Assembly (NCBI RefSeq): GCF_017114995.1
Contig: NZ_JABXKL010000052.1
Span: forward strand, 1-44,349
Source: Nostoc sp. NMS9
GTDB taxonomy: Bacteria > Cyanobacteriota > Cyanobacteriia > Cyanobacteriales > Nostocaceae
Length of the DNA stretch: 44,349 nucleotides
Direction of reading: 5' to 3'
The notes beneath the pieces were generated by a model. That model did no database searches. It was not told the origin of the DNA and saw nothing but the letters and a program-made list of their open reading frames with translations. Below, in pieces: positions 1 through 9,500 of this stretch. Numbering within the stretch: the first letter of the stretch is position 1; each line of letters starts with the position of its first letter. The position numbers and the translations under genes are program-made.

Positions 1-2
1 AT

Positions 3-74
3 ACTTTTAACTGCTTATTTTCCCTAACTCATAAAAAAATGGGCGAACCGGGAGTAATCAATATCAAACTATAG
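3..74 (+). pseudogene. Truncated fragment related to the right-edge gene
   Basis: The frame is open from the left window edge and ends at a TAG at 72-74. Its end reads MGEPGVINIKL, which matches the residues MGEPGVIIVQM near the start of the visible part of the minus-strand gene at the right edge. The DNA match is 22 identical bases (34-55 against 44297-44318, inverted), with similar residues before it (a shared LT, then KMGEPGVI). The similarity stops after the MGEPGVI codons, and the frame then runs into a stop. I read it as the broken end of a second, inverted copy. Whether an intact gene lies to the left cannot be seen. Confidence 0.55.
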
Positions 75-304
75 CAATTTTATTTCATTATTGAACAAGT
101 AGGGGTGGGTTCGCTGAGATTATCATTAGCACTCTTCCATCACTCTAAGCAGATAAAAATAAGAAATCTTCATAATTTGAGATGTCTGGGATAGCATCTC
201 GCATTCGATTCATCAATGCAATAATGTGACAAATCCAATTGATAAATGAATGAGAAGCAGCCATGAAGCATATATTAAGTTAATATCAAATATTTATGAG
301 CCGT

Positions 305-322
305 CTTAACTGTCTTAACTTT
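305..322. repeat. Two-copy 9-bp direct repeat CTTAACTGT/CTTAACTTT
   Basis: CTTAACTGT (305-313) is followed directly by CTTAACTTT (314-322), about 145 bp before the ATG at 468. The sequence TGTCTTAACTTTCCTTG recurs at 39314-39330. The unit is the same as in the four-copy array at 38483-38518, read on the other strand. The rest of 75-467 shows no gene; it holds one HIP1 octamer at 339-346. Confidence 0.6.
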
Positions 323-454
323 CCTTGCATCTTGAATAGCGATCGCTAGATGATACAAACACGGTCTTTAAAAAAACTAATAGTCAATTAGTAGACCAAT
401 CAGAGATATATCTTGATGAAAAAGCTAATTAACCAAATCATTTCTAGTTAAGTT

Positions 455-459
455 GGAGG
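455..459 (+). promoter_or_regulatory. Ribosome binding site GGAGG that fixes the start at 468
   Basis: GGAGG lies 8 bases before the ATG at 468. A TTG at 453 overlaps this site and could not use it, so the ATG is the likely start. Confidence 0.75.
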
Positions 460-467
460 TTAACATC

Positions 468-1007
468 ATGATGCTAAGTGGACTTCTTCCGCCGATCGGT
501 TTGGAGATCCCGTGTAGTATGTACGCGGTCAATGTGCCCCTGAAAGTGGACGTCCTGGGGATCATTACGCTGGACTTCAAGGGAGGGATCAAGGTGCGAG
601 TAGAGCAGAACCTCGGAGCAGGTCTCGGCGGCGTCAAGCTAAAGGTGATCGGCTTCGAGGTCTCGGCTGATAGTCCTGTGCTGGGCAAGGTTGTCCTCAC
701 TCAGTCCGATACCGACGTGACGCCGCTCAGCCTGCTCGAAGTCATCGGGAATCTCCCGCCGACCTTCCGGCAGACGATATTTCTGGATTTCAAGGTGACA
801 ATCGAGAAGCCGCCGGGCGGCGGTCCGCCCTTGGTGCTGTCGAACACTAAGACGGCCAAGCTGCTCAACGACAACCTCGCGCAGTTTCCGCCGCAGGGTA
901 ACGTTTACCATCTGCAAGAACCCGTCGACCTCGCGCCTGTTGGCGCGCCGAACCAGGTTGTCGCCCAGCTCCTCCAGTTCCCCGTTACGATATCGCACAA
1001 CCCGTAA
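468..1007 (+). CDS. GC-rich orphan gene, function unknown (179 aa)
   Basis: I do not recognise this protein. It is small, rich in Val, Leu, Gly and Pro, and looks mostly beta-stranded, with a hydrophobic N-terminus (MMLSGLLPPIGLEIP) that is not a clear signal peptide. A Pro/Gly turn (EKPPGGGPP) sits near residue 120. The start is fixed by GGAGG 8 bases upstream, and a strong hairpin follows the stop by about 40 bases, so it looks like a complete monocistronic gene. Its base composition is unlike the rest of the window: 34 of 60 bases are G or C at 481-540, and codons often end in G or C, whereas neighbouring genes are AT-rich. This suggests recent acquisition from a GC-richer source. It points away from the NRPS cluster, and any link to that pathway is unknown. 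Confidence 0.75.
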   Translation: MMLSGLLPPIGLEIPCSMYAVNVPLKVDVLGIITLDFKGGIKVRVEQNLGAGLGGVKLKVIGFEVSADSPVLGKVVLTQSDTDVTPLSLLEVIGNLPPTFRQTIFLDFKVTIEKPPGGGPPLVLSNTKTAKLLNDNLAQFPPQGNVYHLQEPVDLAPVGAPNQVVAQLLQFPVTISHNP

Positions 1008-1045
1008 AATCACCAAGGCATAATAATAATCATTGTTAGAGAGGG

Positions 1046-1076
1046 AAGGAGAAGCAGCCCTCGGCTGCTTCTCCTT
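1046..1076 (+). terminator. Strong hairpin after the orphan gene
   Basis: A perfect 14-bp inverted repeat (1046-1059 with 1063-1076) closes a 3-base CTC loop about 40 bases after the stop at 1007. Only a short T-run (ATTTTCG) follows, about 6 bases after the stem, so it may act as a terminator or as a 3' stabilising hairpin. The stem is G/C-rich like the gene before it, and they may have arrived together. Confidence 0.7.
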
Positions 1077-1337
1077 CTCCATTTTCGTAGTAAATTCAAT
1101 TGGGAGGGACAATTTTGAATATTCGGATTGCCGATAGAATTAACTGATTCAGTCAAAAAAGGGAATAGATACAGCCAGTGCAGTTTTCCAATTGCGTCAA
1201 ATTTATTAATTACCCGAAACAGATACGCAGCCAGAAGTTTAAATTAGATAATTTAGATTTATTAAGAGTACGATCGCCTGCTAATTTCTTTCGGAGTTAT
1301 ATCTAGGGTCAATTCAAAATCCAAGTTGTGTTGAAAG

Positions 1338-1352
1338 CGCACTAAAGGTGCG
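1338..1352 (-). terminator. Weak hairpin after the ABC exporter gene
   Basis: CGCAC and GTGCG form a 5-bp stem with a 5-base loop about 27 bases past the exporter stop. On the minus strand CTTTCAAC follows, a poor T-run. The rest of 1081-1378 holds no gene that I can support. Confidence 0.3.
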
Positions 1353-1378
1353 ACCTAAAATCTAAAATTGTCTAACCG

Positions 1379-3370
1379 CTAAACTCTCAGCCATTTCAAC
1401 ACACTTGGGTTTTTGTCATAGCGGTACGTCAAGCCGTCCCTAGTAGTGATAGAATCTCCTTTGCTTGCCTTACTTCTGATAGTGCTAATGGAATAGTTAG
1501 TTAATTCACTTATTACCTTATGAGAAAGCCCTTCACTTGTGATTGTTTCCGTCAATATTTGTGATTGACTTTGCGACTCATTATTAGGCGTGCTTTGAAT
1601 ATTTATTGTTTGTTGATTTCGATAATCTTGCACAGTCATAAGTTGCCAACTAGAATCTTGTGAAAGTTCCAGAACCCAATGGTGATAATTAAATAAACTT
1701 TCTCGATGTCCAACACTAATAAACGTCGTTTTCGTCTCTTGTAACTGTTGATATAAATTTCCTTCATTTTTCAAATCTAAGGCACTTGTTGCTTCATCTA
1801 ATATAGTGAACCTTGGATTAGTCACTAACAGGCGTGCGAAAGCCAGGCGTTGTTGTTCTCCCAAGGACAATATATTCTCCCAAGGAACTTCAGTATCAAA
1901 ACCATCAACTCGACTTAGCAAGTTTTGCAGGTTAACTTGTTGCAAAACTTCTTTGAGTTCTGCGTCGGTCAATTGACGATTAGTTTTAGGATAAAGCAAC
2001 TGTTCACGCAAAGTTCCCAGAATTATATAAGGACGTTGGGGTAAAAATAAGACTTCTTTTAGGGGAGGACGCACCAAACGACCAGTTCCTGCATTCCACA
2101 AACCAGCGATCGCTCTCAACATAGAACTTTTACCTCGACCACTTGGCCCAACAATCAATAAACCTTCTCCTGGTTGAACAGCTAGTGACAAGTTTTCGAC
2201 GATTACCTGTTCATAGTTTGGCGTTTGTAAAGTGACGTTCTCAAAAGCAAAATAATTCTCTTCTATTGTTTTAATAGTACCGACGTTTTCAGGTTGTTTT
2301 GCCACTGCTTCTAAAGCATCTGAAAAATCAGATAAACGCTGAACGTAACTAGAAAATCGTCCAGAAACGCCAAATTCAGCTATTAATTCTTCCAAAGCAC
2401 CAGCAAAGAAATAGCAAGCTGTAGTAGCTTGTCCAATTTGTCCGAAATCAATTTCACCTCTAATAAATAAAGGCGCGAGTACTAAGAGCGTGAGAAATTC
2501 GATAGTACCTCGATATCCTCTATTAAAAATTGCCTGATTTCTTTCCCAATTAATCTTTTCTTTAATATTTTTTATGAGGATAGTAAATCTGCGTTGAATT
2601 ATATTCAGTTCTTGTTTTTCTCCTTGAAAAAAAGCTATTGACTCAGCGTGATTGCGGACATGAGTTAGACAATAACTATAATCAGCTTTAGATTCAAGTT
2701 CTGCTTGATTAATCTTAATTAATTCTCGATTTAAGGAAACAGCAATAAAGTTGCCTATAATTGTATAGATAAGCAGAGCAACAGCTATCTGTTGGGAAAT
2801 TGACCAGACAACTATTAAAAAAGTTACCATTTCCAGTGCTTTTTCTAGTAAAGTAGCTGAAAAACTGAGGGCACTACTGGTTATTGGTTCAATTTCTTGA
2901 GATAAACGTTGATCTGGGTTATCAATATCAGCTTTAAAATTGATTTTATAATAAGCACGATTGTTCAAATATTTATTTAAAATATGATTGTCGAGCCATT
3001 GATACCAATCAAGAGAAATTTGTTTTCTAATAAATTTAGTAAATCCTACTAAAAGCGTTATCAAGACAAGTCCAACAGCATAAAATGATATAGTATAAGT
3101 AAATTTAGAATAATCTTTTTCTTGAATGATGACATCGATTAAATAGCGATGAATGAAACTATTATAAGTAGTTGCAGCGACAAGGGAGAATATTAGCAAT
3201 ATTAGAAGAATAAGCATTCCCCAGGCGCGAATAACGTCTGAAAAGGCTCTTTCCCCTGGCTTTGTTGGATACCAGTAAGGGCCGGCGATCGCTCTTATAT
3301 CTTGCCAAAATTGAATAAAATCTGAAAAAGCATTTGTTGAGGGTTTAGCTTGAACAACTTGAGTTTGCAT
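1379..3370 (-). CDS. ABC exporter, SbmA/McyH-like, probably for the peptide product
   Basis: A fused membrane/ATPase half-transporter of 663 residues, of the ABC_membrane_2 type found in cyanobacterial peptide clusters (McyH of microcystin is the usual comparison). Hydrophobic segments lie near residues 50-75, 90-110, 180-225 and 290-310. The ATPase half shows Walker A GPSGRGKSS (about residue 410), the signature LSLGEQQR (about 505), Walker B FTILDEATSALD (about 525) and an H-loop SVGHRE. It should export the assembled peptide across the inner membrane as a homodimer. About 80 extra C-terminal residues follow the ATPase; the last 45 look like a small helix-turn-helix (ISELTNYSISTIRSKASKG), which is unusual. 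It is the last gene in the run, 165 bases after the NRPS stop, with a hairpin between, so it may have its own promoter. No clear ribosome binding site precedes the ATG. Confidence 0.88.
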   Translation of the reverse strand: MQTQVVQAKPSTNAFSDFIQFWQDIRAIAGPYWYPTKPGERAFSDVIRAWGMLILLILLIFSLVAATTYNSFIHRYLIDVIIQEKDYSKFTYTISFYAVGLVLITLLVGFTKFIRKQISLDWYQWLDNHILNKYLNNRAYYKINFKADIDNPDQRLSQEIEPITSSALSFSATLLEKALEMVTFLIVVWSISQQIAVALLIYTIIGNFIAVSLNRELIKINQAELESKADYSYCLTHVRNHAESIAFFQGEKQELNIIQRRFTILIKNIKEKINWERNQAIFNRGYRGTIEFLTLLVLAPLFIRGEIDFGQIGQATTACYFFAGALEELIAEFGVSGRFSSYVQRLSDFSDALEAVAKQPENVGTIKTIEENYFAFENVTLQTPNYEQVIVENLSLAVQPGEGLLIVGPSGRGKSSMLRAIAGLWNAGTGRLVRPPLKEVLFLPQRPYIILGTLREQLLYPKTNRQLTDAELKEVLQQVNLQNLLSRVDGFDTEVPWENILSLGEQQRLAFARLLVTNPRFTILDEATSALDLKNEGNLYQQLQETKTTFISVGHRESLFNYHHWVLELSQDSSWQLMTVQDYRNQQTINIQSTPNNESQSQSQILTETITSEGLSHKVISELTNYSISTIRSKASKGDSITTRDGLTYRYDKNPSVLKWLRV

Positions 3371-3500
3371 ATTTTTGAAATTAAATTAAAAGCTTTTACA
3401 ACTAGATTTACTACTATTTTTTCCACACCTGGGATTTAATTTGGTTAAAACTAGCAATCATAATAGAATTCATTACATTTAAAGGGTGTTTACTGACAAC

Positions 3501-3527
3501 GTAGAGACATCAATTTAGCGTCTCTAC
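3501..3527 (-). terminator. Inverted repeat after the last NRPS gene
   Basis: GTAGAGAC (3501-3508) pairs perfectly with GTCTCTAC (3520-3527) across an 11-base loop, 8 bases past the TAA of the NRPS gene. The T-run is on the plus-strand side (TTTTTT at 3532-3537), so it is not a classic terminator for leftward transcription. It may be a dispersed cyanobacterial hairpin that partly separates the exporter from the operon. Confidence 0.45.
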
Positions 3528-3535
3528 ATAGTTTT

Positions 3536-6500
3536 TTAGCAAATGCCTATTGATTGGTTTCTTGCTTGTTCAAGAAAATTTTCGAGTTTTTGAACTAGGG
3601 TCTGGACATGAGGTGGTGACACCATGTTTAGATGATTACCAGGAACTACAACCGTTTCTATATGTTCCACCAGTTCTTTCCAGTAATATTCAAAGTCGGT
3701 ATCAGTCTCACTGGCTTTAAATAGAACAATTGAGCCTGAGTAATATTGACCTTTGTATTTTTGTACGGCTTGACCGTTGATCTGGGAAATTTTTAGAAGA
3801 TGGGGAGCTTGATCAAAGTCAAAACCTTCTATAACTACATTTTTCTGTTTAGCTTGTTCCTTGACATAAATTATCTGTTCCTCTGGCTCTAATTGCCGCA
3901 CTTCCTCTAAACAGAGGTCTAAACGATCTTTGAATAACTCTACTAATAGAAAAGCATTGTCTATTAGTCCTTTATAACTTAGACAAGGAGGATTAGTATC
4001 TATTAGAGCCAACAGAGCTATTTGTTCACCTTGATGGGAAAGTTGTTGAGCCATCTCTAAAGCTACCAAGCCACCAAAAGACCAGCCAGAGAGAAAATAA
4101 GGGCCATGAGGTTGAACCGTTTGTAACTCTTGGATATAGTGAGTTGCCATTTGTTCAACGCTAGTATGAGGTTGATTTTCGGGATTTAAGCCAACAGATT
4201 GTAATCCATAAAATGGTCGTTCTGAACTCAAATAATAAGCAATATGGTGATAGCAAATAACATTTCCCCCACCAGGGTGAACACAGAACAGTGGTGGTTG
4301 GCTGCCATTAGTTTTGATAGGAACTAGAGCAGACCAAGGTAAAGGATCTGTTGAGGAACTCAAGAAATTTGCTAGTTGTTCGATAGTGGGATATTGGAAC
4401 AAAATAGCTAAAGGTAAATTTATCTGGAAATGTTTTTGAATCTGTGTCATGAGACGAACAGCTAGAAGAGAATGACCTCCAAGTTCAAAAAAGTTATCTT
4501 GGATGCTGACAGGATGAATGCCCAGAATGTCTTCCCAAATTTGTAGCAGTTGAAATTCCCAAAGATTTCGGGGTGCGTCAAAGCCTTTTTGGAGTTCCTT
4601 TTGAACAAATTTGTGAGGCGGTCTAACTTGCGGAATTTGCTCTGCTGAAATCCTTTCTATCAGTGTTTCAAGGTACTGCTCTGGAAGGTCAACAATGCTG
4701 TTCAACAAAGCCTGAAAATTTTCCAGAATCAGGGCTATAGCCGGATTGTCATAACGGTATCGGTTGTAGATGATGCGAAACTCTAACTCTGAACTTGGGC
4801 TAACTAGAATGGTGAGGGCATATTTCGTTTGCGCCCCTATAGAACGAGCCTGAGATTGATTCTTGTCATGGTTCGCAACCTGTTTTACTGATGAATCGAC
4901 TGGATGGTTTTGGAAAACCAGAAGACTCTCGTAGAGGGGTAATGATCCGGGTACTTCACTCCATTCGTGAATTTGTCCTTCAGAGCAGTATTCATAATCG
5001 CTTTGCATGAAGCTTTGATCCTGGATATCTCTAAGCCAAGACCAAAGTGATGCTTGGGGAGAAACCTGGAGCCGCATCGGTAAGGTATTAATGAATAGAC
5101 CTAACATGGATTCAGCCCCTACCAATTCTGAGGGACGACCAGAGACAGTCGCGCCGAATACCACATCCTCCAGACCGCTATAGCGACTCAAGAGCAAAGC
5201 CCAAACACCATGAACTAGAATATTTAAGGTCAAGTGATGTTGCCGCACCAAAGACTGTAAAGCTGCTGTTGCCGAAGCTGTCAAGCGGCTTTTTTGTTCA
5301 CCATAGCGCTCTTCCTGGGCAGAAAAATTAACAGGTTCAGCTTCTATTCCTAATGGAGTTGGACTTTTGAAACCTTGAAGTTTGCCCCGCCAGAATGCCT
5401 CTGCCTGTGACAAATCCTGCTGTTTTAGCCAAACGATATAATCTCTGTAGGAATAGCTGGGTTCCAGTGATAAATCTTGACCTCTGCTGAATGCCTCGTA
5501 GAATGCGAAAACCTCCTTGAAAATGAGAGGCACACACCAGCCATCTGTAAGAATGTGATGAGAAGTCCAGACGAATTGATAGGCATTCGAGCTTACTTGG
5601 AAAAGCGCCAAACGCATTAGCGGTGGTTCAGTCATCTCGAAACCACGCAGCCGGTCTGCACTGAGATAGGTTTCTAATTTTTCTTGCTGCTGGGACAGAG
5701 AAAGTCCGCGCCAATCTTGCTGCTCCAGTGAAATTTCCACTCCCTTCAGTACAACTTGAAGTGGCTCATCTTGATCTTCCCAAATAAAGGCTGTTCTGAA
5801 GATCGAGTGGCGATCGACGACACGCTGCCAAGCTTTTTCAAAAGCTAAAGAGTCTAGTTCTTCTTGCAAGTTTAAAATGCACTGCTCAAGATGTATCCCG
5901 GACTCAGAAGCAGATAGAGTCTCGAAAAGCATTCCCTGTTGTGAAGGAGAAAGTGGATAAATTGATTCAATGTTTTTAGTTTTGAACCGAGTTAATAACT
6001 CATCCAGTTGTAATTGATTTAACTGTGCATCTGGAAAATCACTCGGTGTATATCCTCTATTCTCTGCTAACTGACAATGTTCTATTATTGACCTGATTGA
6101 TTGAATATAGCTCTGTGCCAATTTCTCCACTGTGGCACGAGTATAAACATGACTATTGTAAGTCCAATCAATTAGTAATTTACCTTCTACTACCAGAGCA
6201 TTAATATCCAATAGATGCTCACGAGTTTGTTTTAAACTTTGGCTAGCACCAGTAGATTCAGGCGCAAATTTCCAACCAGTTTCTGATTGTACTTGGTCAA
6301 ATTGTCCCAGGTAGTTAAAACTAATTTCTGAAGCAGGAATTGTCTTTATTTGTTCATTAACAGTCGGATTTTTACACAAGTAACGCAATATACCGTAGCC
6401 TATCCCACGATTAGGAATTGCTCGTAATTGTTCTTTAATTGATTTGATTATTTCTCCTCGTTGGTTTAATGAAGATAATTGCAATAATACGGGAAACAAA

Positions 6501-9500
6501 CTGGTAAACCAACCTACCGTCCGTGAGAAGTCTACATCTGAAAATAGTTCTTCTCTGCCATGTCCCTCTAAGTCAATTAGTACTGTTGAATTTCCCGTCC
6601 ACTCTGCTATTGAAAGTACTAATGTACTTAGCAGTATATCGTTAATTTGTGTGTTGTAAGCTTCGTTTACTGACAACAGCAGAGTTTGGGTTTCTTCTTG
6701 ACTTAATTTCACTGACACACAAGCAGCACTACCTACTGTATTTTCTTGTTGAATGTCAGTATAATCTGATGGTAGTGGTGTTATCTTAGACCAAGCTTGG
6801 TTCAGCCAATAGTCTAACTCAAGTTTTATAATTTCTGACTGTGCATAATTGTTTAATTTTTCTGACCAATCAATAAATGCTGTTGTTTTCGCACTTAGCT
6901 TTGGAGGTTCCTGAGTAATTAGTTGTTGATAAATTCTTTGTAGGTCTGATAATAAAATTCGCCAACTTACACCATCTACTGCTAGGTGATGAATAATAAT
7001 TAGTAACCTAGCATCACTTTCATTACCCAAGTTAAACATCACCACTTGCATTATCGGCCCTATTGACAAGTTTAAACTTGCTTGATACTCTGCGGCGATT
7101 TTTTCTAGAGCTAGCAGCTGTTCACGTTTGGGCATTGATGATAAATCTACTACGGCAAATGGTATCCTGTCATCTAACCCTTGGTTTATTTGTTTGTATT
7201 CAGCTGCAACCGATATGAATTTTAGACGCAAAGCATCGTGATGCTCTAGTAATTTTTTCAGGGCTATTTCAATTAATTCACTTTGCAGATTATTTGGAAT
7301 CTGCAATAAAACTGATTGATTATAATGGTGGGCTTCTGGGCGATTTTGTGTAAAGAACCTTTGTTGAATGGGTGTTAGGGATGCAACTCCAGTCACTATA
7401 CCTTGTTTAGACTCAACACTCACTGTTGTATTGGCAACCGTGGCAAGTTCGGCGATGGTTTGGTTTTGGAATATTTGTTTGGGAGTGATTTGTAATCCTG
7501 AGTTTTTGGCACGAGAAACTATTTGAATACTCAGGATGGAGTCGCCACCAATTTCAAAGAAGTTGTCGTGGATGCTGACTTTTTCTTTGAGCAGCAGTTG
7601 TTGCCAGATATTGGTTAAAATTTGTTCTATGGCTGTACGTGGTGCTACGTATTCATGTTCCCGGCTAATTTCCCCATCAGGTGTTGGTAATGCTTTGCGG
7701 TCTAGTTTGCCGCCGTTGGGTGTTAACGGTAGGTTGTCTAAGGTGACAAAGCCACTGGGAATCATGTATTCTGGTAGCTGTTGCTTGAGGAATTGACGCA
7801 GTTGGTTGGTGGTGAGCGATTCATCACTCTTGACTACATAAGCAACTAAGCGTTTGTTACCTGGAATATCCTCTGTTACAATAGCTACGGCTTGTTGGAT
7901 TTGGGGGTGGGTATTGAGGGCTGCTTCGATTTCTCCAAGTTCGATGCGGAAACCGCGAATCTTCACTTGGTTATCGATGCGACCAAGGTATTCGATGTTA
8001 CCATCAGCCAGGTAACGTGCCAAGTCTCCTGTTTTGTAAAGGCGTTCTGTGGCATCAGAAAAGGGATTTGGGATAAATTTTTCTTGGGTGAGTTCTGGGC
8101 GGTTGAGGTAGCCTTTTGCCAAGCACACACCACCAATGTACAATTCTCCTGGCACACCAATGGGAACAGGCTGTAAATACCTGTCTAGAATATATACAGT
8201 CCTGTTAGGCAGAGGACGACCAATAGGCATTTTTTTCAGATTGATGTCTTCACTCAACTGGGGAAGAATTTCAAACAGGGTTGCAGTGATGGTTGTCTCT
8301 GTGGGGCCATAGGCGTTGACCAGACGAACACGAGACATTGCGCTTTGTTGCCAAATCGCAACATATTCGGGCAACATTACATCTCCACCAACAATCACAA
8401 GTCTCAGTTGGCTGTTGGTATCTAACACTTGTGTTTTGGCCCACTCTTGAGCCAATTGTTGCCAGTAGGCTGTTGGGAGATTAACGACAGTCAGTCCAAA
8501 ATCCGAAATTATTTTTTGGAAGTTTGTCGGAGTCCATACATCTGAGCCTCGGAGTACCAAGGTAGCGCCAGCTATTAGTGTCGGAAATATCTGTTCTAAT
8601 GAGGCATCGAAGTTGATTGAGGCAAACTGGAGTACACGATCGCTCTTTCCAAGTGCGTAAGCTTGTTGAATAATACAACAGTGGTTGGCGATCGCGCCAT
8701 GTGGTATCATCACCCCTTTGGGTCTGCCTGTAGAACCAGAGGTGTAAATCACATAAGCCAAGTTACTATATTGCACATCGGCGATACCTACGGTAAGCTG
8801 CGCTAACGCATTATCCTGACTTGACTGAGAAATAAATTGCCAGTCAGTATCTAAACATACAATCTGCGCTTGATGTTGAGGTAACTTTTCAAGGAGTTGC
8901 TGTTGTGTCAGCAGCACTGGAACTTGAGCATCTTCCAGCATAAAGCTCAAACGTTCTTGAGGATAATCTGGATCAAGTGGCAGATATGCTCCACCCACCT
9001 TGAGAATTCCTAATAATCCTACGACCATTGAGAGCGATCGCTCTACACACAACCCTACCAGCACATCTGGTTTTACACCCAAAGACTGCAAGTAATGTGC
9101 TAACTGGTTAGCGCGACAATTCAACTGTCGATAAGTCAGTTGTTGATCTTCAAAAACGACTGCTACAGCATCCGGGGTGCGCTGAACTTGCTCCTCAAAC
9201 AACTGATGGATAAATTTATCAGAGGAATAGTCTACTTGAGTGTTGTTCCACTCAACAAGTAACTGTTGTTGTTCAGATGCTGTCAACAGGGGTACTTGTG
9301 AAATTTTCTGCTGCGGGTTAGTAATAATACTTTCCAGCAATGTGACAAAATGACCAGTCATTCGCTCGATAGTGCTGGTATCAAACAAGTCAGTGTTGTA
9401 CTCCCACACACCCACCAACCCAGTACCTGTACTGAGCGTAGCCGAAGTAGTAGTGTTCTGCATTAGCAAGGTAAGATCAAATTTTGCCGTTGTGGCTTCT

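Noticed and set aside
639..1112. 157-codon frame antisense to the GC-rich orphan gene
   Set aside because: It is a by-product of high GC content; the plus-strand gene has the better start signal, and this frame runs through the terminator hairpin.
4440..4700. A frameshifted or hidden A domain in the last module
   Set aside because: The stretch between the last C domain and the PCP is only about 50 residues and no A-domain motif appears in other frames, so the domain is absent rather than broken.
5337..5537. Short frames overlapping the large NRPS/PKS genes (here and many others, both strands)
   Set aside because: They lie inside long genes with clear domain motifs and show no start signal or recognisable protein.
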